Positions 22,640 to 33,479 of a DNA stretch of 64,000 nucleotides are shown piece after piece. This stretch comes from Sarcophilus harrisii. Lineage: Eukaryota; Chordata; Mammalia; Dasyuromorphia; Dasyuridae. The position numbers and the translations under genes are program-made. The notes beneath the pieces are model-generated. The model worked only from the letters and a program-made list of their open reading frames with translations, made no database searches and had not been told where the DNA came from. Location of the stretch: the NCBI RefSeq assembly GCF_902635505.1, contig NC_045427.1:212504922-212568921 (forward strand), written 5' to 3'. Numbering within the stretch: position 1 is the first letter of the stretch; each line of letters opens with the position of its first letter.

Positions 22640-22990
22640 ATTATCCATTTTGCATTTCAAAATGTTCTCTAGTACTTCTCTAGCCATAAATCACTTCCTT
22701 TTCCACAGATCTGAGAGATAGGCTATCCTTTATTTTTCTAATTTGCTTATAGTATCACTTTATGTTTAAATCATGAACTCATTTTACACTTTATCTTGGT
22801 ATAGAATGTTAGTGTTGGTCAATGCCTAGTTTCTGCCATATTGTTTTCTAATTTTCCCACCAACTTTTGTCAGATAGTGAGTTCTTATCCCAAAATTTGG
22901 AGTCTTTGGGTTTATCAAATATTAGATTACTGTAGTCATTAACTATTATGTCCACATCTTTGTTTTTTTTTTTAATTCCCTATTGGTCCT
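22640..22990 (-). mobile_element. L1 LINE, right part of the element split by the ERV
   Basis: Resumes the minus-strand ORF2 of 17,965-19,152 (ATTATCCATTTTGCATTTC follows the L1 order). It ends near a poly-T at 22,961-22,972. Confidence 0.85.
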
Positions 22991-23348
22991 GTCTATCAAT
23001 TCCCAAGATTCCTTTTAACCACTGAGCTGACTTGCAATACTTAGAAACATTAACTTTTAGAAGTAAGAGGGTAACAAAGAAGACAATTGAGTCCATTTCC
23101 TTAAGTAAATTTTGAAATGAAAACATTTCTAAGGTGGATCACATTATTACCAATTATTAGTTACAAGGTGCAGTCTCCTCTTTCTCAGATGAGAAAACTA
23201 AGGTCTACATTAAACATAAAATTAGAGGTTGTGTTGAATAGCTGTTTCCTTTCTGATACTAATATTAATTAGTATTTCATATAATCGCAGTGTCTCGTAA
23301 TGGAAAGAAACTTCAAAGCCACCTAGTTCTTCTCCTTCCCTCCCCATT
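22991..23348. other. Unclassified DNA
   Basis: No gene recognised. A weak SINE-like CTCAGATGAGAAAACTAAGG at 23,186-23,205. Confidence 0.4.
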
Positions 23349-24361
23349 TAATAGGATTTTATTTTTTTCATTTACATAAAAAGATGGTTTTCAACATTCC
23401 TTTTTGTAAGTTTTTGAGTTCTAAATAGTATGGCAGAACTAGGCATTGACCAACACTAACACTCTACAAAGATAAGGTCAAAATAGGTTAATGATTTGGT
23501 CATGTGATACTTTATAAGCTAATTAAGAGAAGAAGGAATAATCTATTTTTCAGATCTGTGGAGAAGGAAGGAATTTATGGCCAGAGAAAAACTAGAGAAC
23601 ATTATGACATGCAAAATGGATAATTTTGATTATATTAAATCAAAAATGTTTTGTATAAACAAAACCAATGCAAAAAAGATTAGAAGGGGAGCAGAAAACT
23701 GGGAGAAAAATTTACAACCAAGGATTTTGATAAAGGTCTCCTTTCTAAAATATATAAAGAATTGACTCAAAGTCATAAGAATACAAACCATTCTCCAATT
23801 GATAAATGGTCAAAGGATATGAGCAGACAATTTTCAGATGAAGAAATTAAAGTCATTTCTAGTCATATTTTTAAAAAATGCTCTATATCTATTGATTAGA
23901 CAAATACAAATTAAAAGAACTCTGAGATACTAGTATATGCCTCTCAGATTGGCTAAGATGACAGGAAAAGACAATGATAAATGTTGTAGTGGTTGTGGGA
24001 AAACTGGGGCAGTAATACATTGTTAGTGGAGTTGTGAACTGAACGAACCATTCTGGAGAACAATTAGGACTTATATCCAAAGTGCTATCAAACTGTGCAT
24101 ACCCCTTGATCCAGCAGTGTCTCTACTGGGTCTGTATCCCAAAGAGATCATAAAAAAGGGAAAAGGACTCACAGGCACAAAAAAAAAAGTTTATAATTGT
24201 TTTTTTTTTTTTTGTAGTGGCAGGAAATTAGAAATTGAGTGAATCATGATGGAAAATATTAGTGACCTCCAGAGAAAAAAGTATGGAGTCTGAATCAGAG
24301 AGAAGCACACTATTTTCACTTTTTTTTCTTTCTCATGGCTTTTTTCCTTTTATTCTAATAG
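23349..24361. mobile_element. L1 with 5' inversion (probable twin priming)
   Basis: 23,355-23,420 is the extreme L1 3' end on the minus strand. From about 23,421 the same kind of L1 runs on the plus strand: ORF2 C-terminal part (KTNAKKIRRGAENWEKN), then part of the 3' UTR to 24,350. The plus part stops upstream in L1 of where the minus part begins. TAATAG occurs at both ends (23,349-23,354; 24,356-24,361). Both facts fit an inverted insertion. The plus part also lacks a block between ORF2 and the 3' UTR. Confidence 0.65.
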
Positions 24362-26829
24362 CTTTGAGGTGGTACCTCAGAGTTGTTTTAACTTGCATTT
24401 TTCTGATCAACAGTGATTTCTAGCATTTTTCATATTACTACAAATTGCTTTAATTTCTTCATCTGAAAACTGCCTGTTCATATCCTTTGACCATTTATCA
24501 ACTGGGGAATGACTCATATTCTTATTTGACCAGTTATCTATATATTTTAGAAATGAGACCTTTATCAGAAATATTAGCTATAAAAATTGTTTCCCACATT
24601 TCTGCTTCCCTTCTAATTTTGGTTGCATTGGTCTTGTTTGTGTAAAATATTTTCAGTTTAAAGCAGTCAACATTAACTATTTTGCATTTCATAATGTTCT
24701 CTTTCTCCTCCTTTATCATAAATTCTTCTCTTCTCCATAGATTTGACAGGGAAACTATTCCTTGCTCTCTTTATGATATCACCCTTTGTGTCTAAAATCA
24801 TCTATCCCTTTTGACTTTATTTTGGTATTTGGTGTAAGATGTTGGTCAATGAATATCTAGTCCAGTTTTCCCGGGAGTTTTTTTTTTTTTCAAATCCCTG
24901 AAGCTGGAGTCTTTGGGTTTATCAAACAGCAGATTACTATAGTTGTTGATTATTGTGCCTTGTTTACCTAACCTATCCACTGATTCTCCACTTTTATTTT
25001 TTAACCAGCACCAATTGGTTTTGGAGATTGCTACTTTATAATACAGTTTTAGATCTGGTACAATGAAACCAGATTCTTGTATCTCTCCCTCACTCCCATT
25101 TCCCTTAATATTCTTGACTTTTTATTTTTCTAGGTGAATTTTGTTATTATTTTTTCTTGCTTTATAAAAATAATTTTGGTAGTTTGATTGGTATGGCATT
25201 GAATTAGCAGATTAATTTAGCTTAAATTGTCATTGTTATTGTGTTGGCTTGGTCTAGTCATGAGTAATTGATATTTTTCCAGTTATTTAGATCTGACTTT
25301 ATTTGTGTGAAAAATGTTCTGTAATTGTATTCATATACTTCCTAAGTTTGTCTTGAAAGGTAAACTCCAAATATTTAATATTGTCTACAGTTATTCTAAG
25401 TGGAATTTCACTTTCTGTCTCTTGTGCCGGGCTTTGGTAGCAATCTATAGAAATGCCTGTGATTTATTTTATAATCCCGCAATTTTGCTAAAGTTATTCA
25501 TTGTTTCAAGTAGTTTTTAATTGATTCTCTAGGATTTTCTAAGTAAATCATCATATCATCTCCAAAGAGTGATATTTTATTTCCTCACTGCCTATTCTAA
25601 AATTTCAATTTCTTCTTTTATTTTTCTTGCTAAAGTTTCTAGTACTATATTGAATAAAAGTAGTAACAATGGGAAAGCTTGTTTCTGAACCCTAACTAAT
25701 ATTGGGAATGTTTTCAGCCTATCCCCTTTACATATAATGCTTGCTGGTGGTTTTAGACAGATATTGCTTATCATTTTAAAGAAAATTTCATTTATTCCTA
25801 TGTTCCCTAATGTTTTTAATAGGAATAGGTGCTGTATTTTGTCAAAGGCTTTTTCTACAACTATTGAGCTAATCATACAATTTCTATTGGTTTTGTTATT
25901 GATATGGAACATTATGCTGATAATTTTCCTCATTTTAAACCAGTCCTACATTTCTGGTATAAATCCCATTTGGTCATAGGATATTGTCCTAGTGATAAAT
26001 GGCTGTGATCTCTTTGCTAATATTTTATTTAAAATCTTTGCATCAATATTCGTTAGAGAAATTAGTCTATAATTTTCTTTCTCTGTTTTGCCTCTTCTTG
26101 GGTTAAGTATCAGCACCTTATTTGTGTCATAAAAAATAAATTGATAGGAGTTCTTTTTTGCCTATTTTTTCAAATAGTTTACATAGTGTTGTAATTAATT
26201 GATCTTTAAATGTTTGGTAGAATTCTCTTGTAAATTCATCTAGCCCTGGGAATTTTTTCCTAAGAAGTTCATTCATGGCATTTAAATTTCTTTTTTCTAA
26301 AATGGAGTTATTTAATTATTTTATTTCCTCTTCTGTTGATCTGGGCAATTATTTTTTTATACTTTAATAAATGGCTATTCTGAAAAATTAAAAAAAATTG
26401 GACTCTAGATTGTCCAATTTATTAGTTTACCCTTAGGCAAAATCCCTCCTAATTATTATTTTAATTTTCTCTAGATTGGTGGTGAATTCACCTTTTTCAT
26501 TTTTGATATTGGAAATTTTGTTTTCGTTTTCTTTTTAAAAATCAAATTAACCAAAGATTTATCCATTTTATTAGTTTTTTTGTGAAACCAGCTCTTCGTT
26601 TTATTTATGAGTTCAATAGTTCTGTTACTTTCAATTTTATAACTCTCTTTTGATTTTCAGAATTTCTAATTTGGTATTTAGTTATGATTTTTAATTTGTT
26701 CTTTTCCTAGCTTTTTTTTAGTTGCATGCTCAATTCATTGAACTCCTCTTTTTTTATTTCAATCATATAAGCATTTAGAGATATAAAATTTCCTTTAAGA
26801 AATGCTTTGGCTGCAACACATAAGCTTTG
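24362..26829 (-). mobile_element. Large L1 LINE, ORF2 portion
   Basis: First part of a near-complete minus-strand L1 continuing at 27,940 and 30,563 to about 32,770. The frame at 25,592-25,933 is the RT core: VEKAFDKIQHLFLLKTLGNIG, IICKGDRLKTFP and PLLLLLFNIVLETLARKIKEE match the L1 ORF2 pattern. The FADD catalytic box is not in that frame. The frame at 24,534-24,719 is the ORF2 C-terminal part. The 3' UTR is missing, and the left edge abuts the inverted L1. Many stops and shifts. Confidence 0.9.
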
Positions 26830-27939
26830 TTACTTGTGTTTTCATAAGTGTTAATTATTAGGCCAAAATTAACACTACACCATCCATATGAGGAATCATC
26901 AATTATAGCAAATAGAGATTTTTGAATACTGACCATAAGTTCACTTACCTTGGCAATATACTTTCCAGGCATGTAAACATTGATAATGAGGTTGACACAC
27001 CCATTGTCAGACCTAACTCAGTGTTTGGGAAACTCCAAAGGAAAGGATGAGGGAGGAAAGATATTAGACTGACTATTAAACTAACAGAAACATTGTGCTG
27101 ACCTCATTGCTGAATACCTATGAAATCTGGATAGTATATCATTGCCATGTCAGGAAATTGAATTGCTTCCAGTTGAATTGTCTTTGGAAGAGTCTGAAGA
27201 TCACCTGGCAGGATGAGATACCAGACACTGAGGTTCTTTCTCAAACTAAATTCCCAAGCATTTAAATTCTACTGCAAAAGCAAGATAATTGTATAAATAT
27301 GTATGCATATATTGGATTTAACATATATTTCTACCATGTTTAACATATATTGAATTACTTGCCATCTAGGGAAAGGGATGGGGAAAGGAAGGGAAAATTG
27401 AAATACAAGATTTTGCAAAGGTTAATGTTGAAAAATTATCCATGCATATCTTTTGAAAATAAAAGGCTTTAATAAAAAATTTTATTAAAATAAATTCTAC
27501 TGCAAAGAGCACATTTCCATTGGGCTGGCCACATTGTTTGAATGCCAAATTTTTTTGTTTGCTAAAAAGACTATTTTTTTTTGTAGAACTCACACAGGGC
27601 AAGTGCTCACAAGGTGACCAGAAAAGGTCATACAAAAACATTCTCAAGTTCTCTCTTAAGAACTTCAGAACTGATTGTATGACATGGGAGACCCAGCGTG
27701 GCATGCCTTCATCAGAGAAGGGACTGTGCTCTAGGACCAAACCAGAATTGAATTAGCTCAGTAAGAAACATAAGATGTGCAAATTTAAACAACGTACTCC
27801 AAATATTCATAAGGACTATTTGTGCCCAACGTGTGTGTGGCAGAGCACTCTGAGCTAGTACTGGTTTGACCAGTTACAATTGAACCCACTATCTTGACTT
27901 TAACATAGCGATGCATTTTTGGAAAATGAAGAACAACCT
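26830..27939 (+). mobile_element. RTE LINE 3' end inserted in L1
   Basis: Plus-strand remnants of the C-terminal RTE protein: KFTYLGNILSRHVNIDNEVDT at about 26,940-27,000, a YETWIVYHCHVRKLN-like stretch, GKCSQGDQKRSYKNILKFSLKNFR (27,597-27,668) and a C-terminal zinc-finger relic (CPTC) near 27,830. The 3' end GAAAATGAAGAACAAC matches the end of the RTE-derived SINEs in this window. The flanks ATAAGCTTTG (26,820-26,829) and ATAAGTTTTG (27,940-27,949) are the target duplication. It is 5'-truncated and interrupted by an L1 at 27,279-27,490. Confidence 0.82.
27279..27490 (+). mobile_element. Short L1 3'-UTR insertion in the RTE element
   Basis: 212 bp of L1 3' UTR (from AGCAAGATAATTG to GAAAATAAAAGGC and an A/T-rich tail) with a perfect 16-bp target duplication TAAATTCTACTGCAAA at 27,263-27,278 and 27,491-27,506. 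The RTE reading continues on both sides. Confidence 0.95.
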
Positions 27940-28448
27940 ATAAGTTTTGGTATGTTGTCTCATTATTGTCATTGTCTTTGATGAAATCATTGATTGTTTC
28001 TATAATTTGTTGTTTAACCCACTCATTCTTTAGGATTTGATTATTTGATTTCCAGTTAGATTTTAGTCGATCTTTCCTCGATTCTATTGTATGTAATTTT
28101 TATTGCATTGTGATCTGAAAAGGATACACTCAATATTTTTATCTTTCTGCAATTGATTGGGAGGTTTTTTACCCTAATACATGTTAAGTTTTTCTCTGGG
28201 TGCCATGTACTGCTGAGAAATGGTATATTCCTTTCTATTTGCTTTCAATTTTCTCCAGAGGTCTATCATATGTGATTTTTCTAAAAGTCTATTCATCACC
28301 TTAATTTCTTTCTTGTTTATTTCATGGTTAAATTTATCTAATTCTGAGAGGGGAAGGTTGAAGTCTTTGCTACCAACTACTATATTACTATAGTTTTGTT
28401 GGCTATTTTTTCCTTAACTCATTTAACTTCTCTAAGAATTTGGATGCT
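27940..28448 (-). mobile_element. Large L1 LINE, ORF2 continuation
   Basis: Resumes the L1 of 24,362-26,829 (TTTTGGTATGTTGTCTC onward) in the antisense order of ORF2. It ends at the RNF166 retrocopy's left target duplication AATTTGGATGCT (28,437-28,448). Confidence 0.88.
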
Positions 28449-30562
28449 TCAGGGGACCCAGACTAGAACCGTGCAGGATTCCAAATGCAAGCCCCCGACT
28501 GGGAGCAAGAGAGAACAGCTTGTCTGAGCCGCGGGCAGGAGCTCCCAGGCCTCTTGAAGGTGATGTTCCACAGCCTGGGATCGTGTGCACAGCAGTCCCA
28601 GCAGCTGCAGTACCTGCCAACCAGTGCCCCAGCCAACTCCCTCAGCCCCATCGGACCTGGCACTGGTGGGGAGAGTGACCTGGAGGCCCAATAGAGCTAA
28701 TCCATCTGCCTGGAGGTCTACCACTGACCTGCACCCATTGGCAGCGAGGGACACATAATCTGTGGGCAGTGTTTGCAACCATATAACCAGGTACCATCTC
28801 CACCCTGCCCACTCTGCCTACTCTGCCCACTCTTCCGAATGCCCTTTGACCCAAAGAAAGTGTATAAAGCCTTCAACATGGAAAAGCAGCTGTCATCTTG
28901 CTCCTTTCAGGCAAGAAGATGACTCTTGCAAAGATGAAATCACACATTTCTTCCTGCATGACGGTCCAGGAGCAGATGCCAGCTGTCCCAAGTCTGTCCC
29001 CGTGGGACCATGGTGCCGACATCCCATCTCATTCCTAGCAACATCCCAAACAAATCCATCTTGGTCTGTCCATATCGTGAAGCCCAAAACCTGGACCAGC
29101 AGGAGCTAGTGAAACATTGCATGCAGAATCACCGCAATGACCCCAGCTACAGGAGTGACAACTTCCTGCAGCACCTCCTTTATCCACACAAATTCTTCTA
29201 TGACACCTTTGGGGTCACAACATAGATGAAGAAGCTTAATTTCAGGCTTCCCTAGTGCTGTCCCTCTCTGAGAGCTGAAGGCAGCCCTGGCTGGGCCTGA
29301 AGCCTCTTTTTCCACATGGAGGGACAAGAGACTGGCTCATTCTTCAGCATTCCCTAGCAGCAGCAGTTAGGCCTCCCTGCCCCTTGATTTGAATTGCACC
29401 ATTTTTATAAGATGGAATCTTTATTCCTTATACTAGTAGAGTAGGTCAATCCCAGGGACCAATCCTCAGTGCCCTTTTGTGAGTGGGAAAAGATTGATGC
29501 ATCTTTTACTAGTTCAAAGTTTTAGTCTATGAGGATTTTCACCTCTCTTCTGGGGTAAAGTTGATTTGTTTGGTGTTTGGAGACCCATATGATGCCCAGA
29601 GAGCAGCTGAGTAGAGGGAGGAAGTTGTCTTTTTTCCCCTTAAACAATGGTTTGGCTTTCATGCTTCTAAAGACTACATACATGGAGAGCCCTGACTCTA
29701 TTATTGCTGATCCAGACAAGTTAGATAGAATTGAAGGCAGCAGAGAGATGGGAGACTGGAAGAGAAATTTAGCTGAAGATCTGATCTGAAGGAATATTTT
29801 CCTAAACCCATCTTAACATCTGGTACTTTTGGTACCAATTTAGAGATTCTGGCATTTTTCTATTTAACCATTGTGATGATCTTTTCACATTTTGTAGAGC
29901 AAGGAAAAAGCAGTACTCTTCATATTACAATATATGTGTTTGACTAGAAACAATAGTATTTTATGGAACATTTTAAAAAATTATATTTTAAAAAAATCAA
30001 AAATAAACCTTGTATAGGATCAGCACAGGGGGCATGACAGAGAGCCTGAAGAAGCCAGAATCAAAGGGCTTGTGTGATTTTTGAGGTGGCCATGTTCGTT
30101 AGGTTATTTCTATATTTTAAGGTTCTCATTGTGTCTGTTTATCTTTTAGTAATAAAAAGAGATTCCCCATGTGCAAGTAAGTAGTGATGTTGCTGGGGTG
30201 TCAGGTACCAGGTCCTTGATGGATCTTCACAGCAGAGTTGCTTCCAGGCTTAGAAGACTAGACAAAAAGGAAAAATACAGGAAAAGAGATGGCTTTTTTT
30301 TATTATTTTTTCCAAAGAGATTACTGGAATTCATTCCTCAGGCAGAGGCTTGAAGGTAGCCTCACTAAATGAATGGGGTCTGTAGCATCCAAAGAAGTCA
30401 GGAGAGGAATTGTATAGAGCCATGGACCATCTTTCCTGGCTGATATCTGTGTTCAGCATTGGGGTTTGGGGAAAAGTTTGTTAAGTTTTCTGGTTTGTTT
30501 AATGATATAAATTATTTTTCTTTTTAAAAAAATTAAATAAAAAGTTTTCAGAGCAAAAAAAA
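28449..30562 (+). pseudogene. RNF166: Processed pseudogene of RNF166 (E3 ubiquitin ligase)
   Basis: Intronless copy of the mRNA for RNF166, a RING-type E3 ligase of about 237 residues. MFHSLGSCAQQ at 28,563 matches its N-terminus (MFRSLVASAQQ). GESDLEAQ, FDPKKVYKAFNMEKQLSS (28,841-28,895), IPSNIPNKSILVCPY, then NLDQQELVKHCMQNHRNDP, and FLQHLLYPHKFFYDTF follow in order. The C-terminal ubiquitin-interacting stretch FQASLVLSLSES ends in TGA at 29,276-29,278. About 1.27 kb of 3' UTR follows, with AATAAA at 30,536-30,541 and an A-run at 30,555-30,564. The flanks AATTTGGATGCT (28,437-28,448; 30,563-30,574) are a perfect 12-bp duplication: L1-machinery retroposition. Stops in the RING region, frame shifts near 28,910 and 29,210, and loss of about 17 codons near 29,140 make it non-coding. 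Family identification is from memory of the protein. Confidence 0.93.
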
Positions 30563-32770
30563 AATTTGGATGCTATACCATTTAATGCATATATTTTTAA
30601 TGTTGCTATTACTTCATTTTCTGTGGTACTTTTAGTAAGATGGTAAGCCCAACAACAAAACCATGGGAAACAGGGATATGGAGAAATTGCCCATAAGTCC
30701 TTGAATTTGAACTTGATGGGAGTAATACATTGTAGGAAGTAAGGTAAACTATGAGTCTAATTTTCCTTCCTTATCTCTTTTAATTAGACCTGTTTTTGTT
30801 TTTGCTTTGTTTAAGATCAGGATTGCTACCCCTGTTTTTGTGTTTGTTTTTTAACTTCAGTTGAAGCATAATAGATTCTGCTCCAACTTTGTATTTCCCT
30901 CCAACCTATTTTTCCCTGTTTATACTTTTTTCTCTCTTTTAATCTTTTTTCTTCACCAGTATTTTGCTTCTGACCATCCTCAACCTACCTCAATCTGCCT
31001 TCTCTTCTAACCATTCCCTCCCTTTTATTTCCCTTTCTTTTCCTACTTCCCTATATAAGGTAAGATAAATTTCTTTAATTAACTGAATATGTATATTGTT
31101 CCCTTTTTGATTCAAATCTGATGAGATTAACCTTCAAATTAAGCTCTTTCCCTCCTTTCTTTTTCTCTACTGTAAAAGGTCTGTGTTTTGTCTCTTCATG
31201 TGATATAACTTAGACCATTTTATCTCCCTTTTCCTCTTCTTCAAATATACCCCTTTTCTATTCCTTAATTTCTTTTTTATCATCATATCAAAGTCAATTT
31301 GTAGCCACAACCTCTATCGATGTATAACCTTTTAACTGCCCTAATAAAGATACAGTTCTCAAGAGTTACAAGTTCTATCTTCTCATACAAAGATGTAAAC
31401 ACTCTAACCTTGAAATAACATTTTTTCTTTCCTATTTACCTTTTTATGCTTCTCTTGAATCTTATAGTTGAAGGTCAACTTTTCTATTTAGTTCAGGTCT
31501 GTTCATCAGAAATGATTGAAAGTTCCTTATTTCATTGAATATTCACCTTTTCCCCTTAAAAAATATGTTCAATTTGCTGGGTAGTTGAGTTTTGGTTGTA
31601 GTCTAAGATTCTTTGTCTTCTTGAATTTCATATCCCATGCTCTCTGATCCTGTAATGTAGAAGCTGCTAAATCCTAGATATGCAACTGCTCAACATTTGA
31701 ATTATTTCTTTCTGATGGATGCAGTATGTTCTCCTTGACATGATAATTTTAAAATTTGACAACAGTATTCTTTGGAATTTTCATTTTGGGATCTCTCTCA
31801 GAAATTATCAATGGATTCTTTCAATGACTATTTTGCTTTCTAGTTCTAGAATATCTAACTTCTTTTTTGGCCATGGCTTTTAGATAGTCTAGTGATTTTT
31901 AAATAATCTCTCTTGGATCCATTTTCTAGGTCAATAGCTTTACCAATGAGCTATTTTACATTTTCCTCAATTTTTTCATTTTATTTATTTTATCTTTATT
32001 TGTTTTATTTTATTTATCTTGTTTATTTTGTTTGACTGATTCTTCATGTTTTATGGAATCATTAGCTTTTGTTTGCCCAATTCTAGTTTTTAAGGTATGA
32101 TTTTCTTCAATTAACTTTTCCCCTCCTTTTCCATTTGGCTAATTCTACTTTTAAGGAGTTATTTTCATCAGTGGGTATTTTTTACATTTAACTAATTGTA
32201 TTTTTTTTAATGAATTGTTTTCCTCAGTCAGTTTTTTTCTTTCCTTTTCCAAGCTGTTAACTCTATCTTGCATACCTCTCATTTCTTTTCCCAATTTTTC
32301 TTCTACCTTTCTTATTTGACTTTTAAAATCCTTTTTGAGCTCTTTCAGGAAGGCTTTTGGGGCTTGAGACCAACTCATATTCCCCTTTAAGGTTTCACAA
32401 GTAGCCATTTCGTCTTCTACTAGTTGGTTTTTTAATCTTCCCTGTCACTATAGCAGCTTTCTGTGGTCAAGGTTCTTTTATTGTTTGTTTGTTTGTTTCT
32501 CTTTTTTTTGCCTATTTTGAGTCTTTTAAAGTTGAGCTCTTTTTCATGGGGTGCTGTCCCAAGTTTCTGATGTTAGGGGACACAAGTGGGGGTCATTGGT
32601 TTTGAGTGCTGGGACCTTAGTTGTTTAGTGACTTATTTACTGCACTAATGTGACTAGATTTGGCAATTTGCTTTCTGTGCTGGGGCTGGAAACTTCATCA
32701 CAGTTCAATCAATACTTGAACAAACTCACCTTTGTTTGAGGCAGTCTATTCTATTTTCAGATTGCTCCAG
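30563..32770 (-). mobile_element. Large L1 LINE, ORF2 start, inter-ORF region, ORF1 and 5' UTR
   Basis: After the retrocopy the minus-strand L1 continues. The ORF2 N-terminal region lies at 30,563-30,900 (interrupted by a 120-bp insert) and a long pyrimidine-rich inter-ORF tract at about 30,900-31,600. The ORF1 N-terminus is at 32,151-32,408: MATCETLKGNMSWSQAPKAF, a basic helix, then a coiled coil with VEEKLGKEMRGMQDRVNSLEK heptads. 5' UTR-like sequence runs to about 32,770, where L3 begins. The right edge is approximate. Confidence 0.85.
30646..30765 (+). repeat. 120-bp inverted duplicate inserted in L1
   Basis: These 120 bases are the reverse complement of 33,636-33,755 with one difference that I can find (near 30,740). 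Aligning the L1 with the copy at 3,660-3,740 shows that L1 sequence flanks the block on both sides and does not contain it, so it is an insertion. There is no poly(A), no clear target duplication and no terminal repeat. Confidence 0.9.
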
Positions 32771-33479
32771 TTATTATGAAGTTGTTGTTTGTTTGTTCTT
32801 GACATAAAACTTAAAGTTGTCTCTTTGTAGTTTTCACTTATTTCTAGTTCTGGCCTCTGAAGCCAAACCAAAAAAAAAAAAAAAAAATCCACTTACTTTT
32901 CCACATGACACCCCTTCATATATTTGAGAACAACTATTATGTCTCCCCTAAATTCTCTCTTTTCCGCACTAAATATCTTTAGTTCAATTCAAGAAACTTC
33001 ATCATCCTCATTTCTCTCCTTTGGAAACTTTCCAGCTTATCAATAATCTTCCCAAAACGTGTTTTAAAGAACTGAATATCATGCTCCAAATATGATCTGA
33101 CCAGAGCAGAGGAAAGCAAGGTTATCATCTCCCTAAAAGTGGACACCATGTTTTAATGTACCCAAGACTATATTGGCTATTGTATGACACCATTGACTCA
33201 TATTGGGTTTGAAGTACATGAAAAGCTCCAATCTTTTTTCAGATGAACTACTGTCATACCTCCTTCCTATTATATTTGTAAAATTGTTTTTTTTTAACCC
33301 AAAATGTAATGATTTACATTTATCTCCCTAATAGGCATGACTGACTTCACTTTCTCAGGCCAGACCTGTTATAGTTTAGCCTCTACAAGATCCTCCAGTA
33401 TTTTGAAGAGATGAAGAAGTCTGATTTCCTTGTCATTGATCCAGTCCAAAAATTTGTCTTTTCCCAACTTTAGAGTTCT

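Noticed and set aside
22650-23620. Inverted similarity between 22,650-22,845 and 23,421-23,620
   Set aside because: Both are the same part of L1 ORF2 in opposite orientations, with ordinary family divergence. Not a specific duplication like the 120-bp pair.
28432-28854. Overlapping open frames on both strands at the GC-rich RNF166 copy
   Set aside because: They arise from high GC content in the retrocopy. Only the plus-strand RNF166 order has protein similarity, and it is broken.
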